Source: Syntrophaceae bacterium UBA1163 (lineage in GTDB: Bacteria > Desulfobacterota > BSN033 > UBA1163). Taken from it: a DNA stretch of 36,813 nt. Positions 26,036 through 36,813 of this stretch are shown here, piece after piece; the stretch's first letter is position 1; every line of letters begins with the position of its first letter. Under the pieces are notes generated by a model. The model searched no databases. It saw only the letters and a list, made by a program, of their open reading frames with translations, and was not told where the DNA came from. Location: positions 1 through 36,813 of the forward strand of contig DBZJ01000155.1 of the NCBI GenBank assembly GCA_002311635.1. The letters run 5' to 3'. The translations under genes and the position numbers were made by a program.

Positions 26036-26281
26036 CAATTGTAGTTTATTCGACATGGATTGAAGAGGGAATAAGGTAAGCACTTTATTTTTTTCAAGAA
26101 AGAACTGTATTTGTACGGTAGGCTACTACTATCCACTCTCAAGAACGGGGGGCTTATCCTGAATCAGACCCGTGTGTTTCGTTTTCCCCACGATTTTGTG
26201 TTTGCTCATCGTGCTTTTCTACGAAAAATCACCCCAGAAATTTGAGGATAACGACTTTCGATTTCGGCGTCCGCTCGAAAC

Positions 26282-26307
26282 AAAAAAGAGGATCGAAGGA
26301 TCCTCTT
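26282..26307 (-). terminator. intrinsic terminator of the secreted His/Gly-rich protein gene
   Basis: A perfect 9-bp stem AAGAGGATC/GATCCTCTT (26286-26294 with 26299-26307), a 4-base loop, and a T-run on the minus strand (26287-26282). It stands about 24 bp past the stop codon at 26331. Confidence 0.92.
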
Positions 26308-26330
26308 CTTAGGTTAATTTCCCCTGACTT

Positions 26331-27371
26331 TTATCTGCGGCCTCCACCGCCTCCGTGACCACCACCCGAAAAGCCGCCGAACGAATGGCCGCCCGAGAAA
26401 CCACTGAATGAATGGCCGCTGCTACCCCCGAACGAACTGCTGCCTCCGTGGCAATTTGCGCAAGAGAAACTGCCACCGCCGGAATGCGAGCTGGAAGATC
26501 TGGCGAAGCTTTGGGACGATTGATGGTTCATTCCGCTGCCATTAGCAGGGCTGTTTGAATTGCCCAATGGCCTGCCACCCGTGGAATTGAGACTCCGGTT
26601 GAAAATGGAAGAGGCAGCGTTTTTTGTCGCCGTAGAATGGAATGCTGTCCTATTTGAGACATTGGCCAGCGTATGCCTCACCGGGTCCACCCTGCCGAAC
26701 GCATGAGTCCTGGAATCGAAGAAGTGATTGGTGATCCGAAAATGATGGTGGTGATGGCCCACAACGATAATGTCAAAGTCGTTCAGGACGAAGAATCCCG
26801 GGAAAAAGAACCCGGCACACCAGAACGGATAAGGAACCCAGCCATACAGGTAGTCATAATCCCAGGGCGGAGGATAGTAGGTGACAACCGGGGGCCCTTC
26901 GTCATAGTAATAGTCGTTGATTTCCTGAGGCTCAACGTATTCGCTGCTTGTGGGGGGCTGACTCTCTGCGTATTGGCCAGACCCGGGCGAGACCGCTAAG
27001 CCGAACTCAGTTGTGAGTCCCTGAAATGCTTTTAAAGCCTCATCCTTTCCCATTGAGAGCTTCTTGGCATCTGCTGCAGTCGTCACGGCGTTTTGCATCT
27101 CGCCAATAACATTGGGTGTCACCGGGTAGTCAGCGATCCAGCCGTTCTTTGGTGCGATTCCTGCCGAGGTCAACAGGTCCTCCGCTTGGGCCTCGTTATT
27201 AGGCGTTCCTAACTTGAGTGCGGTTGCGAGTTTAAGGGCAAAATCACCTTCGGGGATGAGTGTCTGTGATACCGGAGGAGTGCCCGCCGACTTCTGGTCG
27301 GATTGTGCGTAAGCATTCAAAGATAGCAAAAGAAAAGCCGCTATAGTCATTATTACAGATGCTTTTTTCAT
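26331..27371 (-). CDS. secreted His/Gly/Ser-rich protein, function unknown
   Basis: A 346-aa exported protein. It has a clear Sec signal peptide (MKKASVIMTIAAFLLLSLNAYA, cut before QSD). Residues about 30-130 form a helical, acidic domain. An aromatic/proline block follows (EGPPVVTYYPPPWDYDYLY, WVPYPFWCAGFFFPGFFVLNDFD), then a natural five-His run, a long Ser/Asn linker, and a Gly/Ser/His tail. The tail contains CANCH, which fits the CXXCH heme c attachment motif. The low-complexity tail and His run suggest metal or surface binding. The ribosome site GGAGGGAG before ATG 27371 is strong, and the gene has its own terminator. No enzyme domain recognised. A loose resemblance to uncharacterised proteins with a YYPPP/PYPFW block is from memory only. 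Confidence 0.8.
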   Translation of the reverse strand: MKKASVIMTIAAFLLLSLNAYAQSDQKSAGTPPVSQTLIPEGDFALKLATALKLGTPNNEAQAEDLLTSAGIAPKNGWIADYPVTPNVIGEMQNAVTTAADAKKLSMGKDEALKAFQGLTTEFGLAVSPGSGQYAESQPPTSSEYVEPQEINDYYYDEGPPVVTYYPPPWDYDYLYGWVPYPFWCAGFFFPGFFVLNDFDIIVVGHHHHHFRITNHFFDSRTHAFGRVDPVRHTLANVSNRTAFHSTATKNAASSIFNRSLNSTGGRPLGNSNSPANGSGMNHQSSQSFARSSSSHSGGGSFSCANCHGGSSSFGGSSGHSFSGFSGGHSFGGFSGGGHGGGGGRR

Positions 27372-27570
27372 GCGCGCTCCCTCCTTTCCTCTGTGGAGCT
27401 CACAAATCCTTACCTTATTTTATTTAAATATAATAATTCAGGGCTTGAAAAACAATCCTGCCAGGTCTAATGAATAAGATGAGATGAATCCTATAACCTT
27501 CTGAAATGAAAGGCTTTCTGTTCCATGAAGCGGGGGTGCTTGGATGGGTCTCAAAAGGGAGAACCCGGAT

Positions 27571-30547
<2,977 letters not shown>

Positions 30548-31864
30548 TCAAAAAGTGTATCCACTTTCTCCGTGCTGACTTAAATCAAGGCCGGTGACCT
30601 CGTGTTCATCGGTTACTCTCAGGCCCATGGTCCAGTCGAGAACCTTCAGTATGATCAATGTCACCACGAAGGAATATATCCATGCCGAAACCACGCTGAT
30701 TGCCTGAATGCCCAGAAGGGAAGGATTGCCGAAAAATAGACCATCGCTTCCCGCTGGGTTAATCGCTTTCGAAGCGAATAATCCTGTGGCTAATGCACCC
30801 AAGGTTCCCCCCACGCCATGAACACCGACGACGTCGAGAGAATCATCGTATCCGAGCTTGGTTTTGAGATTAATGGCAAAATAACACGCTACACCCGCTC
30901 CCGCTCCGATGAGAATAGCGGGTACGGGGCCCACAAAACCGGACGCAGGCGTGATAGCCACCAGCCCGGCGACCGCACCCGAAGCCACACCGAGAACGGT
31001 TGGTTCACCCCGATAGGCCCACTCCGCAATCATCCATGAGAGGGCTGCAGCAGCGGTTGAAATATGTGTCACCACGAAGGCAGAAGTGGCAAGCGAACCC
31101 GATGCGACCGCGCTCCCACCATTAAAGCCGAACCAACCAAACCAGAGCAATGCCGCACCGAGGAGCGTCAGGGTGAGGTTATGAGGCGGCATGGGTTCTT
31201 CACCGTAGTTTTTTCTCTTCCCGACGACCAAGGCTGCCACCAGTGCTGCCATTCCTGAGCTGATGTGTACGACGAGACCTCCCGCAAAGTCAAGGGCACC
31301 CAGATTCTTGATCCAACCACCCATGCCCCAAACCCAGTGTGCAAGAGGATCATAGACAAATGTGGCCCAAAGGACGAGGAATACCAGATAGGTCTTGAAT
31401 TTGAACCTTTCGGCAAACGCGCCCGTGATCAGTGCAGGCGTGATCACGGCAAACATCATTTGGAAGATCATGAATGCCTGATGGGGGACCGTGGCTGCAT
31501 AGTCGGGATTTGGGTCGAGACCTACCCCCCTGAGTCCGATCCAGCTGAGACTTCCGATCACGTGGCCGATATCAGGGCCGAAGGCGAGGCTGTATCCGTA
31601 AAGTACCCACTGGATGCTGATGACTCCGAGGGCGATAAAGCTTTGCATGATCGTCCCGAGGACGTTTTTCGTTCTCACCATGCCTCCGTAGAAGAGGGCA
31701 AGTCCTGGTGTCATCAGCATGACCAGAGCAGAAGAGATGAGGATCCAGGAAGTATCCCCCGTATCTACTTTGGGTGGCGGGGAAGCGGGTGCCTCGGCAT
31801 GGACAACTCCGACAACGAACAGACTCATCATCACAAAGAACCATAAAAACAGAAATTTTTTCAT
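30548..31864 (-). CDS. amtB: ammonium transporter
   Basis: A 438-aa trimeric ammonium channel. A cleavable signal peptide (MKKFLFLWFFVMMSLFVVGVVHA) precedes the 11 membrane segments, as in E. coli AmtB. Pore features: the first of the twin histidines in AGGLVVHISSGMAALVAALVVG, the second in VVGVHGVGGTLGALATG, and the family block ALFYGGMVRTKN. The cytoplasmic tail (LRVTDEHEVTGLDLSQHGESGYTF) carries the part that docks to GlnK. I set the start at 31864 since GGAGGG lies 6 bases before it; an open extension of 13 codons upstream has no ribosome site. Located between a class-I amidotransferase gene (75 bp upstream) and glnB. Confidence 0.96.
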   Translation of the reverse strand: MKKFLFLWFFVMMSLFVVGVVHAEAPASPPPKVDTGDTSWILISSALVMLMTPGLALFYGGMVRTKNVLGTIMQSFIALGVISIQWVLYGYSLAFGPDIGHVIGSLSWIGLRGVGLDPNPDYAATVPHQAFMIFQMMFAVITPALITGAFAERFKFKTYLVFLVLWATFVYDPLAHWVWGMGGWIKNLGALDFAGGLVVHISSGMAALVAALVVGKRKNYGEEPMPPHNLTLTLLGAALLWFGWFGFNGGSAVASGSLATSAFVVTHISTAAAALSWMIAEWAYRGEPTVLGVASGAVAGLVAITPASGFVGPVPAILIGAGAGVACYFAINLKTKLGYDDSLDVVGVHGVGGTLGALATGLFASKAINPAGSDGLFFGNPSLLGIQAISVVSAWIYSFVVTLIILKVLDWTMGLRVTDEHEVTGLDLSQHGESGYTF

Positions 31865-31938
31865 CTCGTCCCTCCTGAAAATAGATTGTGGGATTCCCCT
31901 CAACCGCGCCTCCCCCCTACTTGGAGGATGGGTTGAAC

Positions 31939-32640
31939 CTATTGTCCAAAAAAGTTAGTGAGAAAACTGATCCCTCTCCTGATAGATGTCTCAATCTTCA
32001 TTTCGGTTTCAGCCATGATCTCAGCTTTTGAAAACGGAGGCGGAGGCTGACCGTCTTTAAACTCTTCTTCGTACGTTTCCATCCACTCCCGGATCATCGC
32101 TTCAGTCACCTCGAGATGGAATTGAAGGCCATAAACTTTTTCTCCGTAGCGAAAGGCCTGGTGAGAGATGGGAGACGAAGTGGCGATGAGCTTCGCCCCG
32201 TTCGGGATTTCAAAGGTGTCGCCATGCCATTGGAAGACGGGGAATGTCTTCGGAAGATCGGAAAGCAGAGGATCCTGTGAGCCCATCTTTGTCAATGAAA
32301 CGTCGTACCATCCGATCTCTTTCACGGGGGCCTTGAAAACCCTTGCCCCGAGGGCCTTGGCGATCAATTGAGCCCCCAGACATATCCCCAAGACCGCCTT
32401 CCCGCGCTGAATCGCCTCCTTCATAAAAAGGTCCTCATCACGAAGGAAGGGATAACGATCCTCCTCGTAAACGTTCATCGGTCCTCCCAGAAAGATGAGG
32501 TGACTCAGGCCGTTCACTTTTGGGAGCCGGGCGCCCGTTTCAAGATCGCAAATCTGATACGGAATTTTCTCCTGCAAGAGGCGATATTCAATCAATCCGG
32601 GCCCCTCGTTTCCGATATGTTTGACAATGAGAACATTCAT
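31939..32640 (-). CDS. class-I glutamine amidotransferase-like protein
   Basis: A 233-aa stand-alone class-I amidotransferase domain of the GMP-synthase glutaminase/gamma-glutamyl hydrolase type. The nucleophile elbow is GICLGAQLIA with Cys87; the rest of the triad is His175 and Glu177 in LQFHLEV. LIFLGGPMNVYEEDRYPFL matches the oxyanion-strand region. There is no synthetase domain, so it may hydrolyse a gamma-glutamyl compound or work with an unknown partner. It is the first gene after a sigma-54 promoter and lies directly upstream of amtB, which ties it to nitrogen limitation. The 45-residue C-terminal extension (PFSKAEIMAETEMKIETSIRRGISFLTNFFGQ region) is helical. Substrate unknown. Confidence 0.85.
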   Translation of the reverse strand: MNVLIVKHIGNEGPGLIEYRLLQEKIPYQICDLETGARLPKVNGLSHLIFLGGPMNVYEEDRYPFLRDEDLFMKEAIQRGKAVLGICLGAQLIAKALGARVFKAPVKEIGWYDVSLTKMGSQDPLLSDLPKTFPVFQWHGDTFEIPNGAKLIATSSPISHQAFRYGEKVYGLQFHLEVTEAMIREWMETYEEEFKDGQPPPPFSKAEIMAETEMKIETSIRRGISFLTNFFGQ

Positions 32641-33142
32641 GGCAAACGATGTTTCCCGTTGGTGAATAGTGTGCGTGATTGGTGTTACGGATCACGAATC
32701 ACCCTCACTCATCCCGAGTGCTGAGCAATCCTTATGCCAGTAGAAGGGGCGATAGAGAATATTTTGTTTTTTTCAGGATAATTAGATGGTTAGAGAAGAT
32801 TTCTGTCAGGACAATCATCACCTAAATCGTGGTTTGTTGAAGGGATGTTTTGTTTGATTTTAGGCATCCTGATAAAAAACAACCAACTTTTCAAGCAAGC
32901 TGACTATAATTATGTTGGGAAAATAAGGAAGGAGGGATGGCCTCGTTCACCTGCCCTGACGAACACCCGGTTTGACGGATCGTACGAGGATAAGTGTTGC
33001 TCCGAAAACTACACCTACTTATCTACGACGCAAGATACTGCCGGAGGTCAACGATTATGGATGGAAATGTTCAATAAAAAGGTAGAGCCCAAATCCTCGT
33101 GCCCGATTTTTAACCACCTCATATGTGGGTTTGACAATCAAA
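32641..33142. other. 502-bp non-coding region with sigma-54 promoter
   Basis: It contains the sigma-54 site at 32725-32739 and, before it, GTGATTGGTG and ATCACGAATCAC words (about 32676-32703) that can pair in the leader. A 107-codon plus-strand frame at 32845-33168 has biased, non-protein-like composition and no ribosome site. An AT-rich tract covers 32756-32910. No gene supported. Confidence 0.5.
32725..32739 (-). promoter_or_regulatory. sigma-54 promoter of the amidotransferase-amtB-glnB-glnD operon
   Basis: The minus strand reads TGGCAT-AAGGA-TTGC (32739-32725), 9 of 10 of the TGGCAC-N5-TTGC consensus with the invariant GG-N10-GC. Transcription would start near 32713, about 73 bases before the first ATG at 32640. 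This places the ammonium channel and PII system under nitrogen-limitation control. Confidence 0.8.
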
Positions 33143-33322
33143 CTAAACTGTTCTTCTCTTCCTTATGAGGTAGATGGCATTCACTCCAAGAAGGATGCCC
33201 ATTAAAATCATTCCCCATTCCGTCATGGTGGGGATGGTGACGGATGAGATGCTGAAAGCGTAGCCTGGAGAGGTGAAAAGTCTCGGAATATCGAACCCGA
33301 ATGAGAGGCAATGACTGCAAGT
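33143..33322 (-). pseudogene. C-terminal fragment with IPTL-CTERM-type sorting tail
   Basis: A 59-codon open stretch without a suitable start (preceded by TAA at 33325-33323) ends SSVTIPTMTEWGMILMGILL, then VNAIYLIRKRRTV and TAG at 33143. The PT-x-EWG motif, the hydrophobic helix and the Arg/Lys tail are the hallmarks of IPTL-CTERM exosortase/archaeosortase-type sorting signals. The body of the exported protein is missing. The cut end lies close to the left side of the transposase element (TGGAGGTATA at 33348), so the gene was probably truncated by insertion or deletion. No sortase gene is present in the window. Confidence 0.7.
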
Positions 33323-33440
33323 TTATTTGCTTTGTTTTGGCCACATCTGGAGGTATAGTCGGTATAACCTGTAGCCATCTTGGAATGGTATTTGCGCCGC
33401 TTCCGTCCCCGAGAAAACATTCAGTTTAGGAGGGCAAAGA

Positions 33441-35015
33441 ATGCCTGGACGGCAAATTCCGGTATACCGAATCAGACGTGTGGCAGAGCTTTATGGTCAC
33501 GGGGGGTCCCCGACGATCGCTCATTTGGCAAAGACTCTAGGCATTTCTCGCGGGATGGTCCGGCGATGCCGCACATACATTATGAACACTGGATACTCAT
33601 ATGCTGAGTTTGCAACCCTCTACCCCAAGAAAATACATTCCCTCCTGAAGCGGGAAAACCCGAAACAGGTTCCCACCGAACGTTACATCACATTGCTAAA
33701 GATTTTGCCTGAGGTCCACAAGTATTTCTACAATGGGAGTGCAAACTTGAAACAGAGCTGGAGGCAGTATAAAAGCCTCAATCCAGACGGCTACGGGTAC
33801 TCACAGTTTGTGGCAAATCTCCGCAAATGGCAAAGCCACCAGAGAATGCAAGTCGCGAGGTGTACGAAGTGGCGTATCATCCACATCCGTGAGGAAGACG
33901 CAGCTGAATTGAAGAAATGGCGACGCTCCAATAACAGGACTAACTGGGCCAAGGCTGTAGTAATCCTTGATTCACATAAGGGAAAAACGCTGACGGGCTT
34001 GTGCACTAAGGTTGAAAAGTCAATCCGTGTAGCTAGGAGATGGATAGCTGCGTTCGAGAAGAAAGGCATTGATGGACTCCGCGGACGCGACAAGCACCGC
34101 CTGAACCCCGATAAGTTGGCAGAGATGAAGACAAAGCGAGACCAAATTATTGGGATTCTTCACGAGTCTCCAAGCCTTCACGGTATTAACAGGGCATCTT
34201 GGAGCCTGGAAACTCTTGCACACGCATATGAGCGCAAGTATAAGAAGCCCATGGGGAGAAGCACGATTTCGGATTACGTTAGGGCTGAACGTTACACCTT
34301 CAGGAAGGCACGGCGCGTGCTTACCAGCCCTGATCCAAAGTACCGTGAGAAAATGCAGGAAATCACCAAGATACTGGCTAATCTGCAAGAGGATGAGAAG
34401 TTCTTTTCGGTTGACGAGTTCGGCCCCTTTTCTGTAAAAATACAGGGTGGCCGTGCGTTTACCAAAAAGGGCACGACAAGGGTTATACCTCAAAGACAGC
34501 GAAGCAAAGGGCGGCTAACTCTAACCGCAGCATTGGAACTATCAACAAACCAGGTGACCCATTTTTACTCAGAAAAGAAAGATACTGAAGAAATGATAAA
34601 GCTTCTTGAGATCCTTTTAGAGCAGTATGGAAACCAGCGTTGTCTCTACCTCTCGTGGGATGCGGCTTCCTGGCACATTTCAGGGAAGCTTAAAGAGCGC
34701 GTTTCTGAAATAAACGCAGCTGTAGAAGCTGGACAAAGCCAGAAACCCCTCGTGAAGCTTGCACCGCTCCCTGCTTCCGCACAGTTTCTGAATGTAATCG
34801 AATCAGTATTTAGCGGCATGGCAAGAGCCGTCCTCCACAACAGTGACTACCCGTCCGTAAATGAGTGTAAAAAGGCTATCGATAAGCATTTTGCCGACAG
34901 AAATGATGCTTACAAAAGGAATCCTAGACGAGCAGGGGACAAAATCTGGGGAAAGGAGCTTGTCGACCCTTGCTTCAGTGGCAACAATAATTGCAAAGAC
35001 CCACGGTGGCGGTAA
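33441..35015 (+). CDS. IS630-like DDE transposase with extra N-terminal domain
   Basis: A 524-aa transposase. Residues about 145-300 have the IS630 two-part helix-turn-helix (WRRSNNRTNWAKAVVIL, VARRWIAAFEKKGIDGL, then GRSTISDYVRAERYTFRKAR). The DDE core shows FFSVDEFGPF (Asp325), LYLSWDAASWH (Asp407) and NVIESVFSGM (Glu454), i.e. 46 residues between the second Asp and Glu, longer than the usual 34-41. About 130 extra residues at the front (IRRVAELYGHGGSPTIAHLAKTLGISRGMVRRC and onward) resemble a DNA-binding region of the IstA kind and make it much longer than typical IS630 proteins (about 340 aa). A strong ribosome site AGGAGGG precedes the ATG. The frame is intact, so it may be active. Confidence 0.88.
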   Translation: MPGRQIPVYRIRRVAELYGHGGSPTIAHLAKTLGISRGMVRRCRTYIMNTGYSYAEFATLYPKKIHSLLKRENPKQVPTERYITLLKILPEVHKYFYNGSANLKQSWRQYKSLNPDGYGYSQFVANLRKWQSHQRMQVARCTKWRIIHIREEDAAELKKWRRSNNRTNWAKAVVILDSHKGKTLTGLCTKVEKSIRVARRWIAAFEKKGIDGLRGRDKHRLNPDKLAEMKTKRDQIIGILHESPSLHGINRASWSLETLAHAYERKYKKPMGRSTISDYVRAERYTFRKARRVLTSPDPKYREKMQEITKILANLQEDEKFFSVDEFGPFSVKIQGGRAFTKKGTTRVIPQRQRSKGRLTLTAALELSTNQVTHFYSEKKDTEEMIKLLEILLEQYGNQRCLYLSWDAASWHISGKLKERVSEINAAVEAGQSQKPLVKLAPLPASAQFLNVIESVFSGMARAVLHNSDYPSVNECKKAIDKHFADRNDAYKRNPRRAGDKIWGKELVDPCFSGNNNCKDPRWR

Positions 35016-35076
35016 TAAACCCTCTTTAGCCTCCCACGTCAACCTTCCTTAAATATGTCCCCCGCCTAATACTATC

Positions 35077-35126
35077 CAGTCCGTTCAGTCAGTGCCCGAA
35101 GGGGAGGGCACTGACTGAACGGACTG
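35077..35126. repeat. 21-bp perfect inverted repeat with 8-base loop
   Basis: The arm at 35077-35097 (starts CAGTCCGTTC, ends AGTGCCC) is the exact reverse complement of 35106-35126, separated by GAAGGGGA. It is 62 bp past the transposase stop. There is no T-run, so it is not an ordinary terminator. It may be part of the element's right end, a strong RNA hairpin preventing read-through, or a miniature palindrome inserted here. Confidence 0.85.
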
Positions 35127-35370
35127 CACACTACATCTAAAATCACACCTTGCCCGCCCCCTGAATACTAGAACGAATTAATCTTATCACGAGAAAGACA
35201 TAAAGAGTTAAATCTAGGATACACCTCCGGGAAAGTTTGTCAAGTTGTTTTTTCATTGGAGGTATACCCCTATTAGGCTAAAGATCACGGAATGGCAAAA
35301 TGTTGATTTTCATTTGTAATGTTGCATTGAAGGGTAAAGATTGAAAAACAAGAGTACAGGAAGTTATCAT

Positions 35371-35413
35371 CGTGGGCAAACTGCCAAACTCCCACGGTCG
35401 GACTTTAACCGAC
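35371..35413 (+). repeat. two tandem short hairpins upstream of the radical SAM gene
   Basis: CGTGGG (35371-35376) pairs with CCCACG (35391-35396), and the directly following GTCGG (35397-35401) pairs with CCGAC (35409-35413). They lie about 155 bp before the radical SAM start and could be part of its leader. No known motif recognised. Confidence 0.4.
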
Positions 35414-35567
35414 AAGTCATACGTTTTACACAGCATACCCTACGTACTTATAATGCACTCGATTATAAATCTCTTTTTGGTTATATATAAATTACGTGGT
35501 TTGTTTGTCCAGGAATGTTTTGAAATAGCAGCTTACCATATATACGAAGGCCACCTCGTGGGATGAT

Positions 35568-36647
35568 ATGAAAAACATCAGTGCCCATTCATTTGAAATT
35601 GGTGCTATCAGACCGCCAAGCGAAGGGGCAAGTTCTTCCTTGCTGATCCGGGTGACTCGGAATTGTCCCTGGAACCAGTGTAAATTTTGTTACGGAAGAC
35701 CTTACAATCACGAGAAGTTCGAGCTGAGAACGGTCGAGGAGATCAAAAAGGATATCCAAGCGGCCGAGGCGATCAGCGAAGAAATCAAACGGGTATCATG
35801 GCAGCTGGGTTATGCTGGACAGATCAATCATATGGTTGGGACAGCGATCCTACAGGGAGACCCGGATTTGAGAGAGAGTCATAGTTTCCTGACGGTGTTC
35901 AACTGGCTCAGTTCAGGCGGGAGTACGGTATTTCTTCAGGATGCCGATTCGCTCATTATGAAAACTCCTGACTTAATCGAAGTGATCACCTGCTTGAAAG
36001 AGACCTTTCCGAGTTTGGAAAGGATTACTTCCTATGCCAGAGCCAAGACCATTTACCGGAAAACCGTGGAAGAACTGAAGAGCCTTAGGAAAGCAGGCTT
36101 AAGCAGGTTGCATGTTGGCTTGGAGAGCGGCGATGACGAAGTGTTAAAACATGTTAATAAAGGTGTGACTGCCGAGCAACATATTATAGCGGGAAAGAAA
36201 GCCAAAGAGACTGGTTTTGAATATTCGGCATATGTCATGCCCGGCTTAGGAGGTCGCAGTAGATCGGAACAACATGCAAAAAATACTGCACGGGTGCTCA
36301 ACGAAATCAATCCAGACTACATCAGATCACGCCCTTTGATCCCTGGAGTGGGGACTCCTTTATTCGATGAATATGAAGGAGGAGACTTTCAGCTATCTTC
36401 ACCTCATGAGCGCTTGAGAGAACTCAAGACGATGATAGAGGCTTTGACCGTTACCTCTCACTTCTGTTTTGACCATATGATGAATGGCTGGCGGAATGAA
36501 TCTGGCAGTTTCTTGTTTACGCAAGATTACGAGGGGTACAAGTTGCCGGAAGAAAAAGGGAAGATTTTGGAATTGATCGAAGAAGGTCTGAGAGTCAAAG
36601 AATCAAAACACATCGACGCCAAGGATTTGGTGGCGATGGCCCTATAA
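35568..36647 (+). CDS. radical SAM protein (CX4CX2C type)
   Basis: A 359-aa radical SAM enzyme. The cluster motif is NCPWNQCKFC with Cys33, Cys38 and Cys41, i.e. CX4CX2C rather than the common CX3CX2C. Later barrel motifs typical of Elp3/HemN-like members are present: VFLQDADSLIM, ITSYARAKTI, GLSRLHVGLESGDDEVLKHVNKGVT and GFEYSAYVMPGLGGRS. There is no B12-binding or clear SPASM domain; the C-terminal 90 residues are helical. The reaction is not identifiable from sequence. The ribosome site is weak (GTGGGATGAT). It stands alone on the plus strand after the mobile-element region. Confidence 0.88.
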   Translation: MKNISAHSFEIGAIRPPSEGASSSLLIRVTRNCPWNQCKFCYGRPYNHEKFELRTVEEIKKDIQAAEAISEEIKRVSWQLGYAGQINHMVGTAILQGDPDLRESHSFLTVFNWLSSGGSTVFLQDADSLIMKTPDLIEVITCLKETFPSLERITSYARAKTIYRKTVEELKSLRKAGLSRLHVGLESGDDEVLKHVNKGVTAEQHIIAGKKAKETGFEYSAYVMPGLGGRSRSEQHAKNTARVLNEINPDYIRSRPLIPGVGTPLFDEYEGGDFQLSSPHERLRELKTMIEALTVTSHFCFDHMMNGWRNESGSFLFTQDYEGYKLPEEKGKILELIEEGLRVKESKHIDAKDLVAMAL

Positions 36648-36802
36648 GCGATAAAGCACCCAATCCCAATATTTTAAAAAAGAAAGTAGTATGTCAAGAA
36701 AGGAAATCCACAAAATATGGCGGTGTCCTCTTCATCCGTCCGAGCACCAGCCAGGCAAAAGAAAGTGAGCAAATAAGTTGTAAGTCAAAAGAGGGAGCAC
36801 TG

Positions 36803-36813
36803 ATGATTACCAA
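36803..36813 (+). CDS. possible start of the next gene, cut by window end
   Basis: GAGGGAG is followed 5-6 bases later by ATG ATT ACC at the last bases of the window. The good ribosome site suggests a real start 155 bp after the radical SAM gene, but only three codons are visible. Confidence 0.35.

Larger units (their letters stand above)
25877..26330. other. 454-bp non-coding region with candidate structured leader
   Basis: No convincing gene. It holds, from low to high coordinate, the ribosome site of the rhodanese gene, a nested set of inverted repeats at 25905-26035 (separate entry), a run of eight G at 25993-26000, a possible -10 TACAAT on the minus strand near 26043-26038 with no good -35, and the terminator of the next gene at 26282-26307. 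Short translated frames here look like chance readings of the structured segment. Confidence 0.5.
33348..35266 (+). mobile_element. IS630-like insertion element, boundaries approximate
   Basis: The element is defined by the transposase at 33441-35015. The ten-base word TGGAGGTATA occurs at 33348-33357 and again in the same orientation at 35257-35266, and a partial inverted copy (GGATACACCTCC) lies at 35217-35228. One of these probably marks the right end. The left word sits 25 bp from the truncated sorting-tail fragment. Target-site TA duplication could not be fixed. Confidence 0.5.
35016..35567. other. 552-bp non-coding region downstream of the transposase
   Basis: No supported gene. It contains the 21-bp perfect inverted repeat at 35077-35126, the partial and full GGAGGTATA words (35217-35266), two small tandem hairpins at 35371-35413, and an AT-rich tract (35440-35540) before the radical SAM gene. 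A 64-codon plus-strand frame near 35372 has no ribosome site. Confidence 0.5.

Noticed and set aside
32845..33168. 107-codon plus-strand frame in the spacer before the mobile element
   Set aside because: No ribosome site, no recognisable motif and an AT-rich start. It may contain decayed sequence but nothing I can name.

Overview
The window looks like a chromosomal segment of an anaerobic, Desulfobacterota-like (former Deltaproteobacteria) bacterium. This is inferred from gene style only: a GlnD/PII/AmtB nitrogen circuit with two sigma-54 promoters, a probable selenocysteine protein, an IPTL-CTERM-type sorting tail, a lone acyl-CoA synthetase (NDP-forming)-like protein, and many intergenic inverted repeats. 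Taxonomy was not tested. Most genes lie on the minus strand.

Layout. (1) 58-4139, minus: a NitT/TauT-type ABC uptake operon (permease, binding protein, phosphoribosyltransferase-like protein, ATPase). The ATPase is a chimera: a NitT/TauT-type front half joined to an Opp/Dpp-type back half. (2) 4323-9418, minus: carA-carB-dcd, pyrimidine supply. A promoter, a 23-codon leader ORF and an intrinsic terminator overlapping that ORF lie before carA, a classic attenuator layout. (3) 9747-10034, minus: a small ABM-fold protein. (4) 10197-20981, minus: a nitrogen assimilation block with a sigma-54 promoter, adenylylatable-type glnA (GSI-beta), a leader terminator, a second glnA (GSI-alpha), then a 2529-residue protein fusing an FAD-linked oxidase, four Fe-S motifs, an FMN/3Fe-4S glutamate synthase core, a class-II glutamine amidotransferase and a GXGXG domain. 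(5) 21349-23151, plus: a small coiled-coil protein and a CoA-binding/ligase protein. (6) 23419-25876, minus: a rhodanese with an in-frame UGA (likely selenocysteine), an Old Yellow Enzyme and a quinone oxidoreductase. (7) 26331-27371, minus: a secreted His/Gly/Ser-rich protein. (8) 27571-32640, minus: a sigma-54-driven operon of class-I amidotransferase, amtB, glnB/K and glnD. (9) 33143-35280: an exosortase-substrate tail fragment beside an IS630-like transposase with an unusual N-terminal extension. (10) 35568-36647, plus: a radical SAM protein.

How it fits together: AmtB brings in ammonium. PII and GlnD sense nitrogen status. Two glutamine synthetases make glutamine. The giant fusion plausibly returns glutamine plus 2-oxoglutarate to glutamate, using electrons collected by its own FAD/Fe-S module. 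CarAB is another large glutamine consumer. The most novel items are the all-in-one glutamate synthase fusion, the putative seleno-rhodanese, and the carAB leader peptide/attenuator.
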